A stretch of 45,532 nucleotides of DNA, taken from NCBI GenBank assembly GCA_964606415.1, contig CAZSGN010000001.1, forward strand, positions 1 to 45,532, written 5' to 3'. The stretch comes from CAZSGN01 sp964606415 (GTDB lineage: Bacteria > Bacteroidota > Bacteroidia > Bacteroidales > JBBRXJ01). Below, piece after piece: positions 24,507 to 32,864 of the stretch; position 1 is the stretch's first letter; each line of letters opens with the position of its first letter. The position numbers were made by a program, and so were the translations under genes. Under the pieces are notes generated by a model. That model saw nothing but the letters and a program-made list of their open reading frames with translations, was not told the origin of the DNA and did not search any database.

Positions 24507-24926
24507 ATGGCAAAAAACAACAACGAAACAGACACCAATGGCATCAACTTAATTAGCATTGGAACACACATTGAGGGCAATATCAACTCTCAATCGGACA
24601 TCCGTATTGATGGTTCTCTCAAAGGAAACATTAAAACTTCCGGTAAATTAGTCATTGGTGAAAGTGGGTCTGTAAACGGGGAAGTCAGCTGTAAAAACGG
24701 GGATATTTCGGGAAAGCTGGAAGGTAAAATAGAAACATCCGAATTACTACAACTCAAATCAACCGCCAAAGTTTACGGTGATATGCAAATCAAAAAATTA
24801 TCTGTTGAGCCCGGATCAGTCTTTACAGGCCAATGCTCAATGGATAGCAGGAGTTTCGAAAATGCCGGAGCACAAGAATCAGAAAAAAGAACAGAAAGAG
24901 AAGAAAAAAAAGCAAGAGCTATCTGA
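24507..24926 (+). CDS. Bactofilin (polymer-forming cytoskeletal protein)
   Basis: Bactofilins polymerise without nucleotide into filaments that place cell-wall and shape proteins. The 139 residues hold one DUF583 beta-helix: GTHIEGNINSQSDIRIDGSLKGNIKTSGKLVIGESGSVNGEVSC and repeating hydrophobic-Gly rungs to about residue 110. A charged, disordered tail follows (QESEKRTEREEKKARAI). The last 65 bases overlap the 5' end of atpZ in another frame. Its place at the head of the ATP synthase genes recurs in Bacteroidota and probably reflects cotranscription only. Confidence 0.92.
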   Translation: MAKNNNETDTNGINLISIGTHIEGNINSQSDIRIDGSLKGNIKTSGKLVIGESGSVNGEVSCKNGDISGKLEGKIETSELLQLKSTAKVYGDMQIKKLSVEPGSVFTGQCSMDSRSFENAGAQESEKRTEREEKKARAI

Positions 24927-25107
24927 TTATGTCAAATATTCAGGTATCGCTTTTCAAATGATCGCAACAATTCTTCTGGGTGTCTGGGGCGGACAAAAAT
25001 TAGACGCGATGCTGGACAGAGAATTTCCCCTGTTCACAGTGGTTTTGTCCCTGGCAGCAGTATTCCTCTCATTATTTATTAGCATTCGTGATTTTTTAAA
25101 ATTTTAA
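24862..25107 (+). CDS. atpZ: AtpZ/AtpI-family ATP synthase accessory protein
   Basis: This small membrane protein is encoded before the F0 genes in many bacteria and is thought to aid c-ring assembly or Mg/Ca supply. The 81 residues have a Lys/Glu-rich N-terminus and two transmembrane helices (about 29-47 and 55-75) joined by GGQKLDAMLDREFP. I placed the start at 24862 (MPEHKNQKK) inside the bactofilin gene. A Met 28 codons earlier would give a longer tail unlike the family. Confidence 0.8.
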   Translation: MPEHKNQKKEQKEKKKKQELSDYVKYSGIAFQMIATILLGVWGGQKLDAMLDREFPLFTVVLSLAAVFLSLFISIRDFLKF

Positions 25108-25126
25108 GCTGATTAATGCAACCCTC

Positions 25127-25522
25127 ATGAAACAAAATGCGTTTAAATATTTTATAGGACAAACCTTAATCATTAGTGCTGTTTTAATTTTACTGGGCGT
25201 CATTGCATTTAACATGTGGGAGGACATGTATCAACCTGTGTTTCCCTTTATGCTCTTAATTATTTTAATCATTACCTGGATTGTGCATTACATGCTATTA
25301 AAAGCGGCAGAAAAAGACAATAAAACCTTTAATTATTATTTTATGTTCTCTATTGTTGGCAAAATGTTTATATACCTCGGGCTTTTGACGCTATATATGC
25401 TCCAAACAAAAGAGCCTCTTTTGCCATTTGTCGCTGTTTTTGGCATTTTATACCTGATTTTCTCTTTTATTGAGATACGTTCTGTTTTATTTTATATAAA
25501 AAAAGGACAAACAATTCGTTAA
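25127..25522 (+). CDS. AtpI-like small membrane protein
   Basis: The 131-residue protein has four predicted transmembrane helices (about 12-28, 36-58, 69-89 and 95-118) and basic ends. It sits between atpZ and atpB with short gaps, where other bacteria carry AtpI or AtpR. I cannot show homology beyond size, topology and place, so AtpI-like is an inference from context. Confidence 0.6.
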   Translation: MKQNAFKYFIGQTLIISAVLILLGVIAFNMWEDMYQPVFPFMLLIILIITWIVHYMLLKAAEKDNKTFNYYFMFSIVGKMFIYLGLLTLYMLQTKEPLLPFVAVFGILYLIFSFIEIRSVLFYIKKGQTIR

Positions 25523-25539
25523 TTTTTTTAGTTTTGTAG

Positions 25540-26694
25540 ATGATTCAAAAAAAGATGATGATGCGAAAGATGATTTCATGCAGGATACCCGGGATGATTC
25601 TACTAAATTTGCTTTTCATTCATTCTTTTCAGGCCACATCATCAACAACTCCAGACACCTTGTCAGATCCGGATCACGCTCCGGAAGCACATGAAGTAAG
25701 CCACCCAAAAAAATCCGAAGACCAATTCAACCCCAGGTCATTTATCTTTCATCATATAAAAGATGCTCATGAATGGCATATAATTACCATAAATGGTAAA
25801 GACATCAGTATTCCCCTGCCTGTAATATTATACAGCAAGCATAGTGGATTTCATATTTTCCTCTCATCAAAATTACAACATGGTCATTCATACAGGGATT
25901 TTGAATTACCTCATCACGGGGAATATTCAGGAAAAATCATCGAACACCTGCCTAACGGAGAAATATATAAACCCATTGATGTCTCTTTCACCAAGGATGT
26001 AGCAACAGCATTTTTTAGTATTCTCCTGATGTTGTGGCTATTCATTTCCATTGCCAATCGTTACAAAGGGAACCCTTTAGCTGTTCCAAAAGGGAAACAA
26101 TCATTTTTTGAACTCTTTATTTTATTTGTGCGTGATGAGATTGCCAAACCATTCATTGGAGATCACAAATACAAGCGGTTTATGCCATATTTGCTGACAC
26201 TCTTCTTTTTTATCTGGATCAACAATATGCTGGGATTAGTTCCTTTTCCTCCCGGTGGTGCAAATTTAACGGGAGATATTTCGGTCACATTAACCTTGGC
26301 AGGCTTTACCTTTGTCATTACAACCATTAATGGGAACAAGAACTACTGGCAACATACTTTTAACACACCCGGGGTACCATGGTGGCTCAAATTCCCTATA
26401 CCAATTATACCTACAATAGAATTTCTTGGGTTATTTATTAAACCAATAACCTTAATGATCAGGTTATTTGCAAATATAACAGCAGGACACATTATAGTAT
26501 TGTCCTTATTTGCAATGATATTTATTTTCGGGGAAATGCAGCCTGTGGCAGGCTACGGGTCAAGTATAGTAATTATCCCTTTTACCATATTCATGACCTT
26601 TTTAGAACTATTGGTTGCCCTTATCCAGGCTTATGTTTTTACAATGTTGTCCGCACTCTATTTTGGCATGGCAACAGAAGAACATCATGATTAA
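25540..26694 (+). CDS. atpB: ATP synthase F0 subunit a
   Basis: Subunit a forms the proton half-channels facing the c-ring. The 384-residue form is long. It has a signal-like N-terminus (MILLNLLFIHSFQATSS) and a soluble His-rich region of about 150 residues before the membrane helices, as is usual in Bacteroidota. The core carries LFFFIWINNMLGLVPFPPGG and the essential Arg region (IKPITLMIRLFANITAGHI), then LIQAYVFTMLSALYFGMA. Several Met codons near the start (25540, 25555 and others) leave the exact start open. Confidence 0.93.
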   Translation: MIQKKMMMRKMISCRIPGMILLNLLFIHSFQATSSTTPDTLSDPDHAPEAHEVSHPKKSEDQFNPRSFIFHHIKDAHEWHIITINGKDISIPLPVILYSKHSGFHIFLSSKLQHGHSYRDFELPHHGEYSGKIIEHLPNGEIYKPIDVSFTKDVATAFFSILLMLWLFISIANRYKGNPLAVPKGKQSFFELFILFVRDEIAKPFIGDHKYKRFMPYLLTLFFFIWINNMLGLVPFPPGGANLTGDISVTLTLAGFTFVITTINGNKNYWQHTFNTPGVPWWLKFPIPIIPTIEFLGLFIKPITLMIRLFANITAGHIIVLSLFAMIFIFGEMQPVAGYGSSIVIIPFTIFMTFLELLVALIQAYVFTMLSALYFGMATEEHHD

Positions 26695-26721
26695 TGTTTA
26701 ATCACTAAATACAGATATATT

Positions 26722-26970
26722 ATGATTTCATTATTAGTTTTATTACAAGCCGCAGCACTTAGCAAATTAGGTGGTGCGATTGGAGCCAGCATCACAGCTA
26801 TTGCTGCAGCAATCGGAATTGGCCGCATTGGTGGCAGTGCAATGGAAAGCATGGCACGTCAGCCGGAAGCTGCCGGAGACATCCGTACAGGGATGATTAT
26901 CTCTGCTGCCCTGATTGAAGGGGTATCGCTTTTCGCTGTTGTTGTATGCCTGTTGGCAGTATTATCTTAA
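26722..26970 (+). CDS. atpE: ATP synthase F0 subunit c
   Basis: Subunit c forms the rotating ring. The 82-residue hairpin has two helices joined by the polar loop ARQPEAAGDI, and the ion-binding Glu lies in ALIEGVSLFAV. The sodium signature (Gln in helix 1, Ser after the Glu) is absent: the helix 1 position is Ile in GIGIGRIGG and Gly follows the Glu. I therefore infer proton coupling. A strong terminator starts right after the stop. Confidence 0.96.
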   Translation: MISLLVLLQAAALSKLGGAIGASITAIAAAIGIGRIGGSAMESMARQPEAAGDIRTGMIISAALIEGVSLFAVVVCLLAVLS

Positions 26971-27010
26971 AGGATACCGCGCAGCGGTTGGCTGCGCAAT
27001 CCTTTTTTTT
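26971..27010 (+). terminator. Intrinsic terminator between atpE and atpF
   Basis: GCGCAGC and GCTGCGC pair around a 5-base loop, and AGGAT/ATCCT extends the stem; eight T residues follow. It has the full form of an intrinsic terminator but lies inside the ATP synthase gene order, so partial termination is expected. Confidence 0.85.
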
Positions 27011-27034
27011 AAACATTTTCTCAACTGATTTACT

Positions 27035-27529
27035 ATGGATTTAATTACTCCTGAATTTGGATTAGTCATCTGGATGATCATTTCGTTTGGAATTGTACTT
27101 TTCATTCTCAAAAAACTGGCATGGAAACCCATCCTGAAGGCAATTGAGCAAAGAGAAAACACTATTGAAAACTCACTTCAATCAGCCAAACATGCAAAAG
27201 AAGAAATGAGCAAAGTGAAGGCTGATAACGAGAAAATTCTTGAACAAGCTAAAATTGAGCGAAACAATATCATTAACGAAGGCAGGGAGATTAAAGAAAA
27301 AATAGTCAATGATGCCCGGGATGAAGCTACCAAAGAAACCCAGTCCATTATTGATGATGCCCGCCGGACCATCAATAATGAAAAACTGGCAGCCATAGAA
27401 GAGATGAAAACTCAGATCGTTGAATTATCCGTTAATATAGCTGAAAAAGTCATTAGTAATAATCTCAAAAACGATGAGGCTCAAAGGGATTACATCAAAA
27501 AAACGCTGGATGAACTTAATATCAATTAA
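27035..27529 (+). CDS. atpF: ATP synthase F0 subunit b
   Basis: Subunit b forms the peripheral stalk. The 164 residues begin with one membrane helix (about 8-26) and continue as a long charged coiled coil to the C-terminus, as expected. It lies 24 bases past the hairpin that follows atpE, and 11 bases before atpH. Confidence 0.95.
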   Translation: MDLITPEFGLVIWMIISFGIVLFILKKLAWKPILKAIEQRENTIENSLQSAKHAKEEMSKVKADNEKILEQAKIERNNIINEGREIKEKIVNDARDEATKETQSIIDDARRTINNEKLAAIEEMKTQIVELSVNIAEKVISNNLKNDEAQRDYIKKTLDELNIN

Positions 27530-27540
27530 GATATTTTTAT

Positions 27541-28092
27541 ATGGAAGATAGCAGAATAGGAGTCAGATACGCAAAAGCTCTTTATCTTCTTGGTAAGGAA
27601 CGAAATACACTAAACAAGCTTTATGAAGATGTGACAGCTATTTATAAGGTTGTCAAAACTTCTAAGGAGTTGCAATCTTTTCTCAATAGTCCTGTCATAA
27701 AAGACAAACAAAAAATTCAAACCATTAAAAAAGTTTTCGACAAACAAATCAATGAAGATCTTGTTAACTTATTTTGCCTAATGATTAAAAATAAACGCGG
27801 GGGGTATATCACATTGGCCCTTTTAAGCTTTACTGATTTATTCCGCGAAGAACATAATATTAAAAAAGCCACTATTACAACAACTTCGCCCATGGGCACG
27901 GATCTTTTTGAGCAAATTAACCAAAAGCTTTCAAAATCGATGGATGCAAAGATTGAAATAGAAGGGAATATTGATCAATCATTGCTGGGCGGCTTTGTGT
28001 TGAAAATTAATAATCAACAATATGACGCCAGTATCAAAAGAAAACTGGCAAACATTAAAAAAGAATTACTTCATTCAACAACATCTAATTAA
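27541..28092 (+). CDS. atpH: ATP synthase F1 subunit delta
   Basis: Delta links the peripheral stalk to the top of F1. The 183 residues start with the family block RIGVRYAKALYLLGKERNTL. The C-terminal ATITTTSPMGTDLFEQINQKLSK and IDQSLLGGFVLKINNQQYDASIKRKL match OSCP/delta. It lies 8 bases before atpA. Confidence 0.95.
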   Translation: MEDSRIGVRYAKALYLLGKERNTLNKLYEDVTAIYKVVKTSKELQSFLNSPVIKDKQKIQTIKKVFDKQINEDLVNLFCLMIKNKRGGYITLALLSFTDLFREEHNIKKATITTTSPMGTDLFEQINQKLSKSMDAKIEIEGNIDQSLLGGFVLKINNQQYDASIKRKLANIKKELLHSTTSN

Positions 28093-28100
28093 AAGATACT

Positions 28101-29687
28101 ATGGCTGGAATTAACCCTGCTGAGATTTCGGAAATACTTAAGACTCAACTTGAAGGATACCAGACGGAGACCAACATTGAAGAAGTAGGCTCTGTATTAC
28201 AGGTTGGAGATGGTATTGCTGTCATCCATGGACTTAACAATGTACAAGCAAATGAGTTAATCGAATTCGAGGATGGAACCAAAGGAATTGTTCTTAACCT
28301 GGAAGAAAACCATGTTGGGGCTGTCCTTTTAGGTGGAACAGGAAGTATTAATGAAGGTGATACGGTTAAGAGAACAGGCCAGATTGCATCTTTACCAGTT
28401 GGCGAAGGCATGATGGGTCGTATCGTTAATACGCTCGGTGAACCAATTGACAATAAAGGCCCCATCGAAGGTGAATTGTTTGATCTCCCTATGGATCGTA
28501 AGGCTCCCCAGGTTATTTTCAGGCAACCAGTTAAAGAACCCCTTCAAACCGGGATCAAAGCCATTGACTCAATGATTCCCATCGGACGGGGACAAAGGGA
28601 ATTAATTATCGGCGACAGACAAACAGGTAAAACAGCAATCGCCATTGATACAATCATCAACCAAAAAGAGTTCTACGATAAAGGTGAACCTGTTTATTGC
28701 ATATATGTCGCCGTTGGTCAAAAGGGCTCAACTGTTAGAAATATTGCTCGTACACTGGAGCAACACGGGGCCATGAGTTACACCTGCATTGTTTCAGCTA
28801 CTGCTTCAGACCCGGCTGCAATACAATTTTATGCTCCTTATGCAGGCGCATCTATTGGTGAATTTTTTAGAGATACCGGAAGGCATGCTCTTATTATTTA
28901 TGATGACCTCTCCAAACAGGCTGTTGCTTACAGGGAAGTATCACTCCTTCTCAAAAGACCACCAGGACGTGAGGCATACCCCGGGGATGTCTTTTACCTC
29001 CATTCAAGGTTGCTTGAAAGAGCAGCAAAAATCATTGAAGCTGACGAGGTTGCTGCAAATATTAACGATCTTCCTGCTCCACTAAAAGGAAAAATGAAAG
29101 GGGGTGGATCATTAACAGCCCTCCCCATTATCGAGACCCAAGCAGGTGACGTTTCGGCTTATATCCCAACCAATGTTATCTCCATTACTGACGGTCAAAT
29201 ATTCCTGGAATCCAACCTTTTTAACTCCGGAATTCGTCCAGCAATTAATGTTGGTATTTCTGTTTCAAGAGTTGGTGGAAGTGCCCAGATCAAATCCATG
29301 AAAAAAATCGCCGGTACACTTAAATTAGACCAGGCTCAATATCGTGAATTAGAAGCTTTCTCCAAATTCGGCTCAGACCTGGATGATTCCACCAAAGCAA
29401 TTATTGATAAAGGGGCAAAGAACGTTCAATTATTAAAACAAGATCAATACACCCCAATGCCTGTAGAAAAACAAGTGGCTATTATATATTGTGGAACCAA
29501 GGGTTTACTCAAAGAAGTGCCTATTAATAAAGTAAAAGAATTTGAAGAATCATTTCTCGAATTTATCGAAACCAAGTACAATCAGGTTCTTGAAACTTTG
29601 AAAAAGGGTGAGATTAATGACGAGATTACCAAAGTGCTGGAAGATACAGCCGCTGAGATAGCACTGAAATATAAGCATGAAGATTAA
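28101..29687 (+). CDS. atpA: ATP synthase F1 subunit alpha
   Basis: Alpha binds nucleotide at the non-catalytic sites of F1. The 528-residue protein has the P-loop GDRQTGKT near 171-178, IGRGQRELIIGD just before it, the DDLSKQAVAYREVSLLLKRPPGREAYPGDVF block, and the SVSRVGGSAQ signature. Length is typical for Bacteroidota. Confidence 0.97.
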   Translation: MAGINPAEISEILKTQLEGYQTETNIEEVGSVLQVGDGIAVIHGLNNVQANELIEFEDGTKGIVLNLEENHVGAVLLGGTGSINEGDTVKRTGQIASLPVGEGMMGRIVNTLGEPIDNKGPIEGELFDLPMDRKAPQVIFRQPVKEPLQTGIKAIDSMIPIGRGQRELIIGDRQTGKTAIAIDTIINQKEFYDKGEPVYCIYVAVGQKGSTVRNIARTLEQHGAMSYTCIVSATASDPAAIQFYAPYAGASIGEFFRDTGRHALIIYDDLSKQAVAYREVSLLLKRPPGREAYPGDVFYLHSRLLERAAKIIEADEVAANINDLPAPLKGKMKGGGSLTALPIIETQAGDVSAYIPTNVISITDGQIFLESNLFNSGIRPAINVGISVSRVGGSAQIKSMKKIAGTLKLDQAQYRELEAFSKFGSDLDDSTKAIIDKGAKNVQLLKQDQYTPMPVEKQVAIIYCGTKGLLKEVPINKVKEFEESFLEFIETKYNQVLETLKKGEINDEITKVLEDTAAEIALKYKHED

Positions 29688-29713
29688 ACAGGAGTCAACA
29701 AAAATAAGGATAG

Positions 29714-30619
29714 ATGGCCAATCTTAAGGAAATCAGAACACGCATCGCATCCGTTAAATCAACACGGCAAATAACCAGTGCCATGAAAATGGTTTCTGCA
29801 GCCAAATTAAAAAGAGCAACAGGTGCATTAGATCGCCTGCGCCCTTACGCGGAAAAATTAACTTCAATATTACAGGGTGTTAATGCTAACATAGATATTG
29901 AGGAAAATATCTATGCAGAAAAACGTGACCCCTATAAGGTACTAATCATTCCTATTACATCTAATAAAGGGTTGTGCGGTGCATTCAATGCTGCTGTCAT
30001 CAAAAAAACAATAGAATTAGCTCATTATACATACGAAGATATTCTTGAAGATAATAATCTTGATTTTCTGCCTATCGGTAAAAAAGCCTGGGAATATCTT
30101 AATAATCATGGCTACCGGATCATTGGCGAAGAAAATGAGCTCCTTGACCACCTGTCTTTTGACGATGTGAAGCCCATAGCAAAATACTTAATGGAATATT
30201 TTGTTAAAAAAGATTATGACAGGATTGAGTTGGTTTACAATCACTTTAAAAATGCAGCTGTTTACATCTTAACCAGCGAAACTTTTCTGCCCCTTGGACA
30301 AAAACATAGGGAAATGATGGAATCAACCGAAAAAAATGATAATGACTGTTTCGAATTTGATTACATTTTTGAACCATCAAAAGAAAACATATTAAAAACC
30401 ATTATTCCCGAATCACTGAAAATACAATTTTACAAAGCCTTACTGGAATCACAGGCAGCAGAACATGGCGCCCGTATGACAGCAATGCACCAGGCCACAG
30501 ATAATGCAACAGATATTGTACAAGACCTGACCCTCCAATACAATAAGGCTCGACAGGCAGCTATTACAAAAGAAATATCAGAAATTGTCAGTGGTGCGGA
30601 AGCACTCAAAAATGAATAA
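29714..30619 (+). CDS. atpG: ATP synthase F1 subunit gamma
   Basis: Gamma is the central rotor shaft. The 301-residue protein has the N-terminal helix block LKEIRTRIASVKSTRQITSAMKMVSAAKL, a middle TSNKGLCGAFNAAV, and the C-terminal block ESQAAEHGARMTAMHQATDNATDIVQDLTLQYNKARQAAITKEISEIVSGAEAL. It is the last ATP synthase gene here; atpD and atpC (beta, epsilon) are not downstream, where the convergent murA begins. Confidence 0.96.
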   Translation: MANLKEIRTRIASVKSTRQITSAMKMVSAAKLKRATGALDRLRPYAEKLTSILQGVNANIDIEENIYAEKRDPYKVLIIPITSNKGLCGAFNAAVIKKTIELAHYTYEDILEDNNLDFLPIGKKAWEYLNNHGYRIIGEENELLDHLSFDDVKPIAKYLMEYFVKKDYDRIELVYNHFKNAAVYILTSETFLPLGQKHREMMESTEKNDNDCFEFDYIFEPSKENILKTIIPESLKIQFYKALLESQAAEHGARMTAMHQATDNATDIVQDLTLQYNKARQAAITKEISEIVSGAEALKNE

Positions 30620-30658
30620 ATAAATGGCTTCATTATATGATAAGTCCAAGGCAAACCA

Positions 30659-31966
30659 CTAATCTATCCTTTTAACAGAAGCACCCAGAAGCGTTAACCG
30701 CTCATCAATCCGTTCATAGCCACGATCGATCTGATCTACATTATGAATAACACTAGTACCATCAGCTGACAAGGCAGCAATGAGTAAGGCCACACCAGCC
30801 CTTATATCCGGAGAAGTCATAACCGTTGGCTGCAATTGGATCTCATGATTTAATCCGATTACTGTTGCCCGGTGCGGATCACACAAGATAATCTGTGCTC
30901 CCATATCAATCAACTTATCGACAAAAAATAAACGGCTTTCAAACATCTTTTGGTGAATCAACACGCTACCCTTTGCCTGGGTGGCAACAACAAGAAAAAC
31001 ACTTAACAAATCAGGAGTTAACCCCGGCCATATTGCATCAGCAATGACCATAATAGAACCATCCATGAAAGTCTCTATTCGATAATGATCTTGCTGAGCG
31101 ATAATAATATCGTCATCTTTTCGATATAGCTCTATGCCTAAACGTCTGAAAGAATCAGGGATGATTCCCAGATTTTCATAAGAAACATTTTTTATCGTTA
31201 TCGAAGAGCGTGTCATAGCTGCCATGCCAATAAAACTACCAACTTCAATCATATCTGGTAAAATATGATGATCACATCCCGATAATTCGTTAACTCCTTT
31301 AATCGTAAGAAGATTAGAGCCAACCCCTTCGATCTGAGCCCCCATCTTATTCAACATTCTGCAAAGTTGCTGCACATAGGGTTCACACGCTGCATTATAG
31401 ATCACTGTTTGGCCTTCTGCCAATACCGCTGCCATGATAATATTGGCGGTGCCAGTAACAGAAGCTTCTTCCAGATGCATATAACAGCCTTTTAACCTAT
31501 GCGCTTCAAATTTATAAAGCCGGTTCTTTTCATCATGAGCCAAGTTTGCACCGAGTTTTTGAAAACCTTCGAAATGCGTATCTAATCGTCTTCGTCCAAT
31601 TTTATCTCCTCCCGGTTTTGGCATATATGCCATGCCAAACCTCGCGAGCAATGGGCCAATCAACATCACCGACCCCCGCAAGGCTCCTGCTCTGTCACGA
31701 AAATCAGATGTCCGCAGATATTCGATATCTATACTACTGGCTTGAAATGTATAATGATGATGATCGTGCCGGGTAATATTAACGCCCAGTTGATGAAGCA
31801 AAGAAATAAGACTGTTAATATCAATAATTGCCGGGAGATTGCGGACAATAACCGGCTCTGAAGTCAAAAGGACCGCACATAATATCTGCAGCGCCTCATT
31901 TTTGGCTCCCTGTGTTTGAATCTCGCCGGAAAGTTGTTTTCCTCCCTGAACTTCAAATGCAGACAT
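30659..31966 (-). CDS. murA: UDP-N-acetylglucosamine 1-carboxyvinyltransferase (MurA)
   Basis: MurA adds enolpyruvate to UDP-GlcNAc, the first committed step of peptidoglycan synthesis. The 435 residues show the start block GGKQLSGEIQTQGAKNEALQ, FRDRAGALRGSVMLIGPLLARFG, and the C-terminal SPDIRAGVALLIAALSADG. The active-site loop reads PGGDKIGRRRLDTHFEG: Asp121 stands where most enzymes have the Cys attacked by fosfomycin. That change is known to give intrinsic resistance in other bacteria. It follows the DUF4290 gene after 5 bases, the usual Bacteroidota order. Confidence 0.95.
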   Translation of the reverse strand: MSAFEVQGGKQLSGEIQTQGAKNEALQILCAVLLTSEPVIVRNLPAIIDINSLISLLHQLGVNITRHDHHHYTFQASSIDIEYLRTSDFRDRAGALRGSVMLIGPLLARFGMAYMPKPGGDKIGRRRLDTHFEGFQKLGANLAHDEKNRLYKFEAHRLKGCYMHLEEASVTGTANIIMAAVLAEGQTVIYNAACEPYVQQLCRMLNKMGAQIEGVGSNLLTIKGVNELSGCDHHILPDMIEVGSFIGMAAMTRSSITIKNVSYENLGIIPDSFRRLGIELYRKDDDIIIAQQDHYRIETFMDGSIMVIADAIWPGLTPDLLSVFLVVATQAKGSVLIHQKMFESRLFFVDKLIDMGAQIILCDPHRATVIGLNHEIQLQPTVMTSPDIRAGVALLIAALSADGTSVIHNVDQIDRGYERIDERLTLLGASVKRID

Positions 31967-31971
31967 ACGAA

Positions 31972-32598
31972 CTATCTTTTCCGGTAGTTGTTATTACCTG
32001 ATTTCTGTTTACGCTTTGTATTGGCCGGATTGGTATTGGTCTTTAGATTTTTAGCATCCGAGAGTTTCATGTTTCTGTCAACATTTAACTTACCCCCGGA
32101 TAATTCTTCCAAATCCGAAAAAATGACATCATCATTCACCATAGAATCATTATTCCAGGTTAAATAAAGCCTTTTCATATGATTGGCAATAAGATTAACC
32201 AGAATCTCTTTTTCTTCCGGGTTTTGCATTTCAATGGCCTTTTTAATCATCAATTCAACAGTGCGTCCATAATGCTTATACCTTATTCTATTCTGGCAAT
32301 AACCAACCTGATTTGGTTTACTATAAAGAATATCAGGTGTCGGGATTTCATAAGGATAATCGACATCAAGCTTAAAGTCTGAGATAATAGCAAGATGATC
32401 CCACAATTTCCTTTTATACTCGGGATTATCCCGGAAATTAGGATTAATATTAGCCATAACCTGCACAATTGATTGTGCACAACGGTTGCGTTCTTCACGA
32501 TCTTCGAGAGACATCGCGTGAAGAACCATTTTCTGAACATTACGCCCGTATTCAGGCAAAACTAAACCCTTACGCTGGGTATTATATTCATAAATCAT
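31972..32598 (-). CDS. DUF4290 family protein
   Basis: The 208-residue cytoplasmic protein matches DUF4290, a Bacteroidota family of unknown role found next to murA. Visible blocks are YNTQRKGLVLPEYGRNVQKM at the start and CQNRIRYKHYGRTVELMIKKAIEM in the middle. The C-terminus is basic and low in complexity (AKNLKTNTNPANTKRKQKSGNNNYRKR), as in many nucleic-acid-binding proteins. It lies 5 bases before murA and they surely share a transcript. Confidence 0.85.
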   Translation of the reverse strand: MIYEYNTQRKGLVLPEYGRNVQKMVLHAMSLEDREERNRCAQSIVQVMANINPNFRDNPEYKRKLWDHLAIISDFKLDVDYPYEIPTPDILYSKPNQVGYCQNRIRYKHYGRTVELMIKKAIEMQNPEEKEILVNLIANHMKRLYLTWNNDSMVNDDVIFSDLEELSGGKLNVDRNMKLSDAKNLKTNTNPANTKRKQKSGNNNYRKR

Positions 32599-32864
32599 CT
32601 GAAAAAAATTAAAATAATATGATGTGAACTAATAAAAATAAAGAAAGTAACCAATAACACTTATAGCCCACTTATTTATTCAGCGCACAAAAAATGTTTG
32701 CTTTTACTTGTTACATTTACTTGAAAATCAAAGCATTTATCAATTTACAATAACTGCCTGGAACTTCATCCAATAAGAAGGTATTTATTATTACAAAGAC
32801 TATTTTGCAAAGTTAACATTTTCAATGCATTTATCAAAGAAGCATTAAAAAAAGACACTATTAA

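Noticed and set aside
26722..26970. Sodium-driven c-ring
   Set aside because: The helix 1 Gln and the Ser after the key Glu, needed for sodium binding, are replaced by Ile and Gly.
28145..28465. Antisense frame within atpA, and similar long antisense frames elsewhere (for example 15313-15585, 42885-43260)
   Set aside because: They lie fully inside well-recognised genes, have no family features, and reflect codon bias of the real strand.
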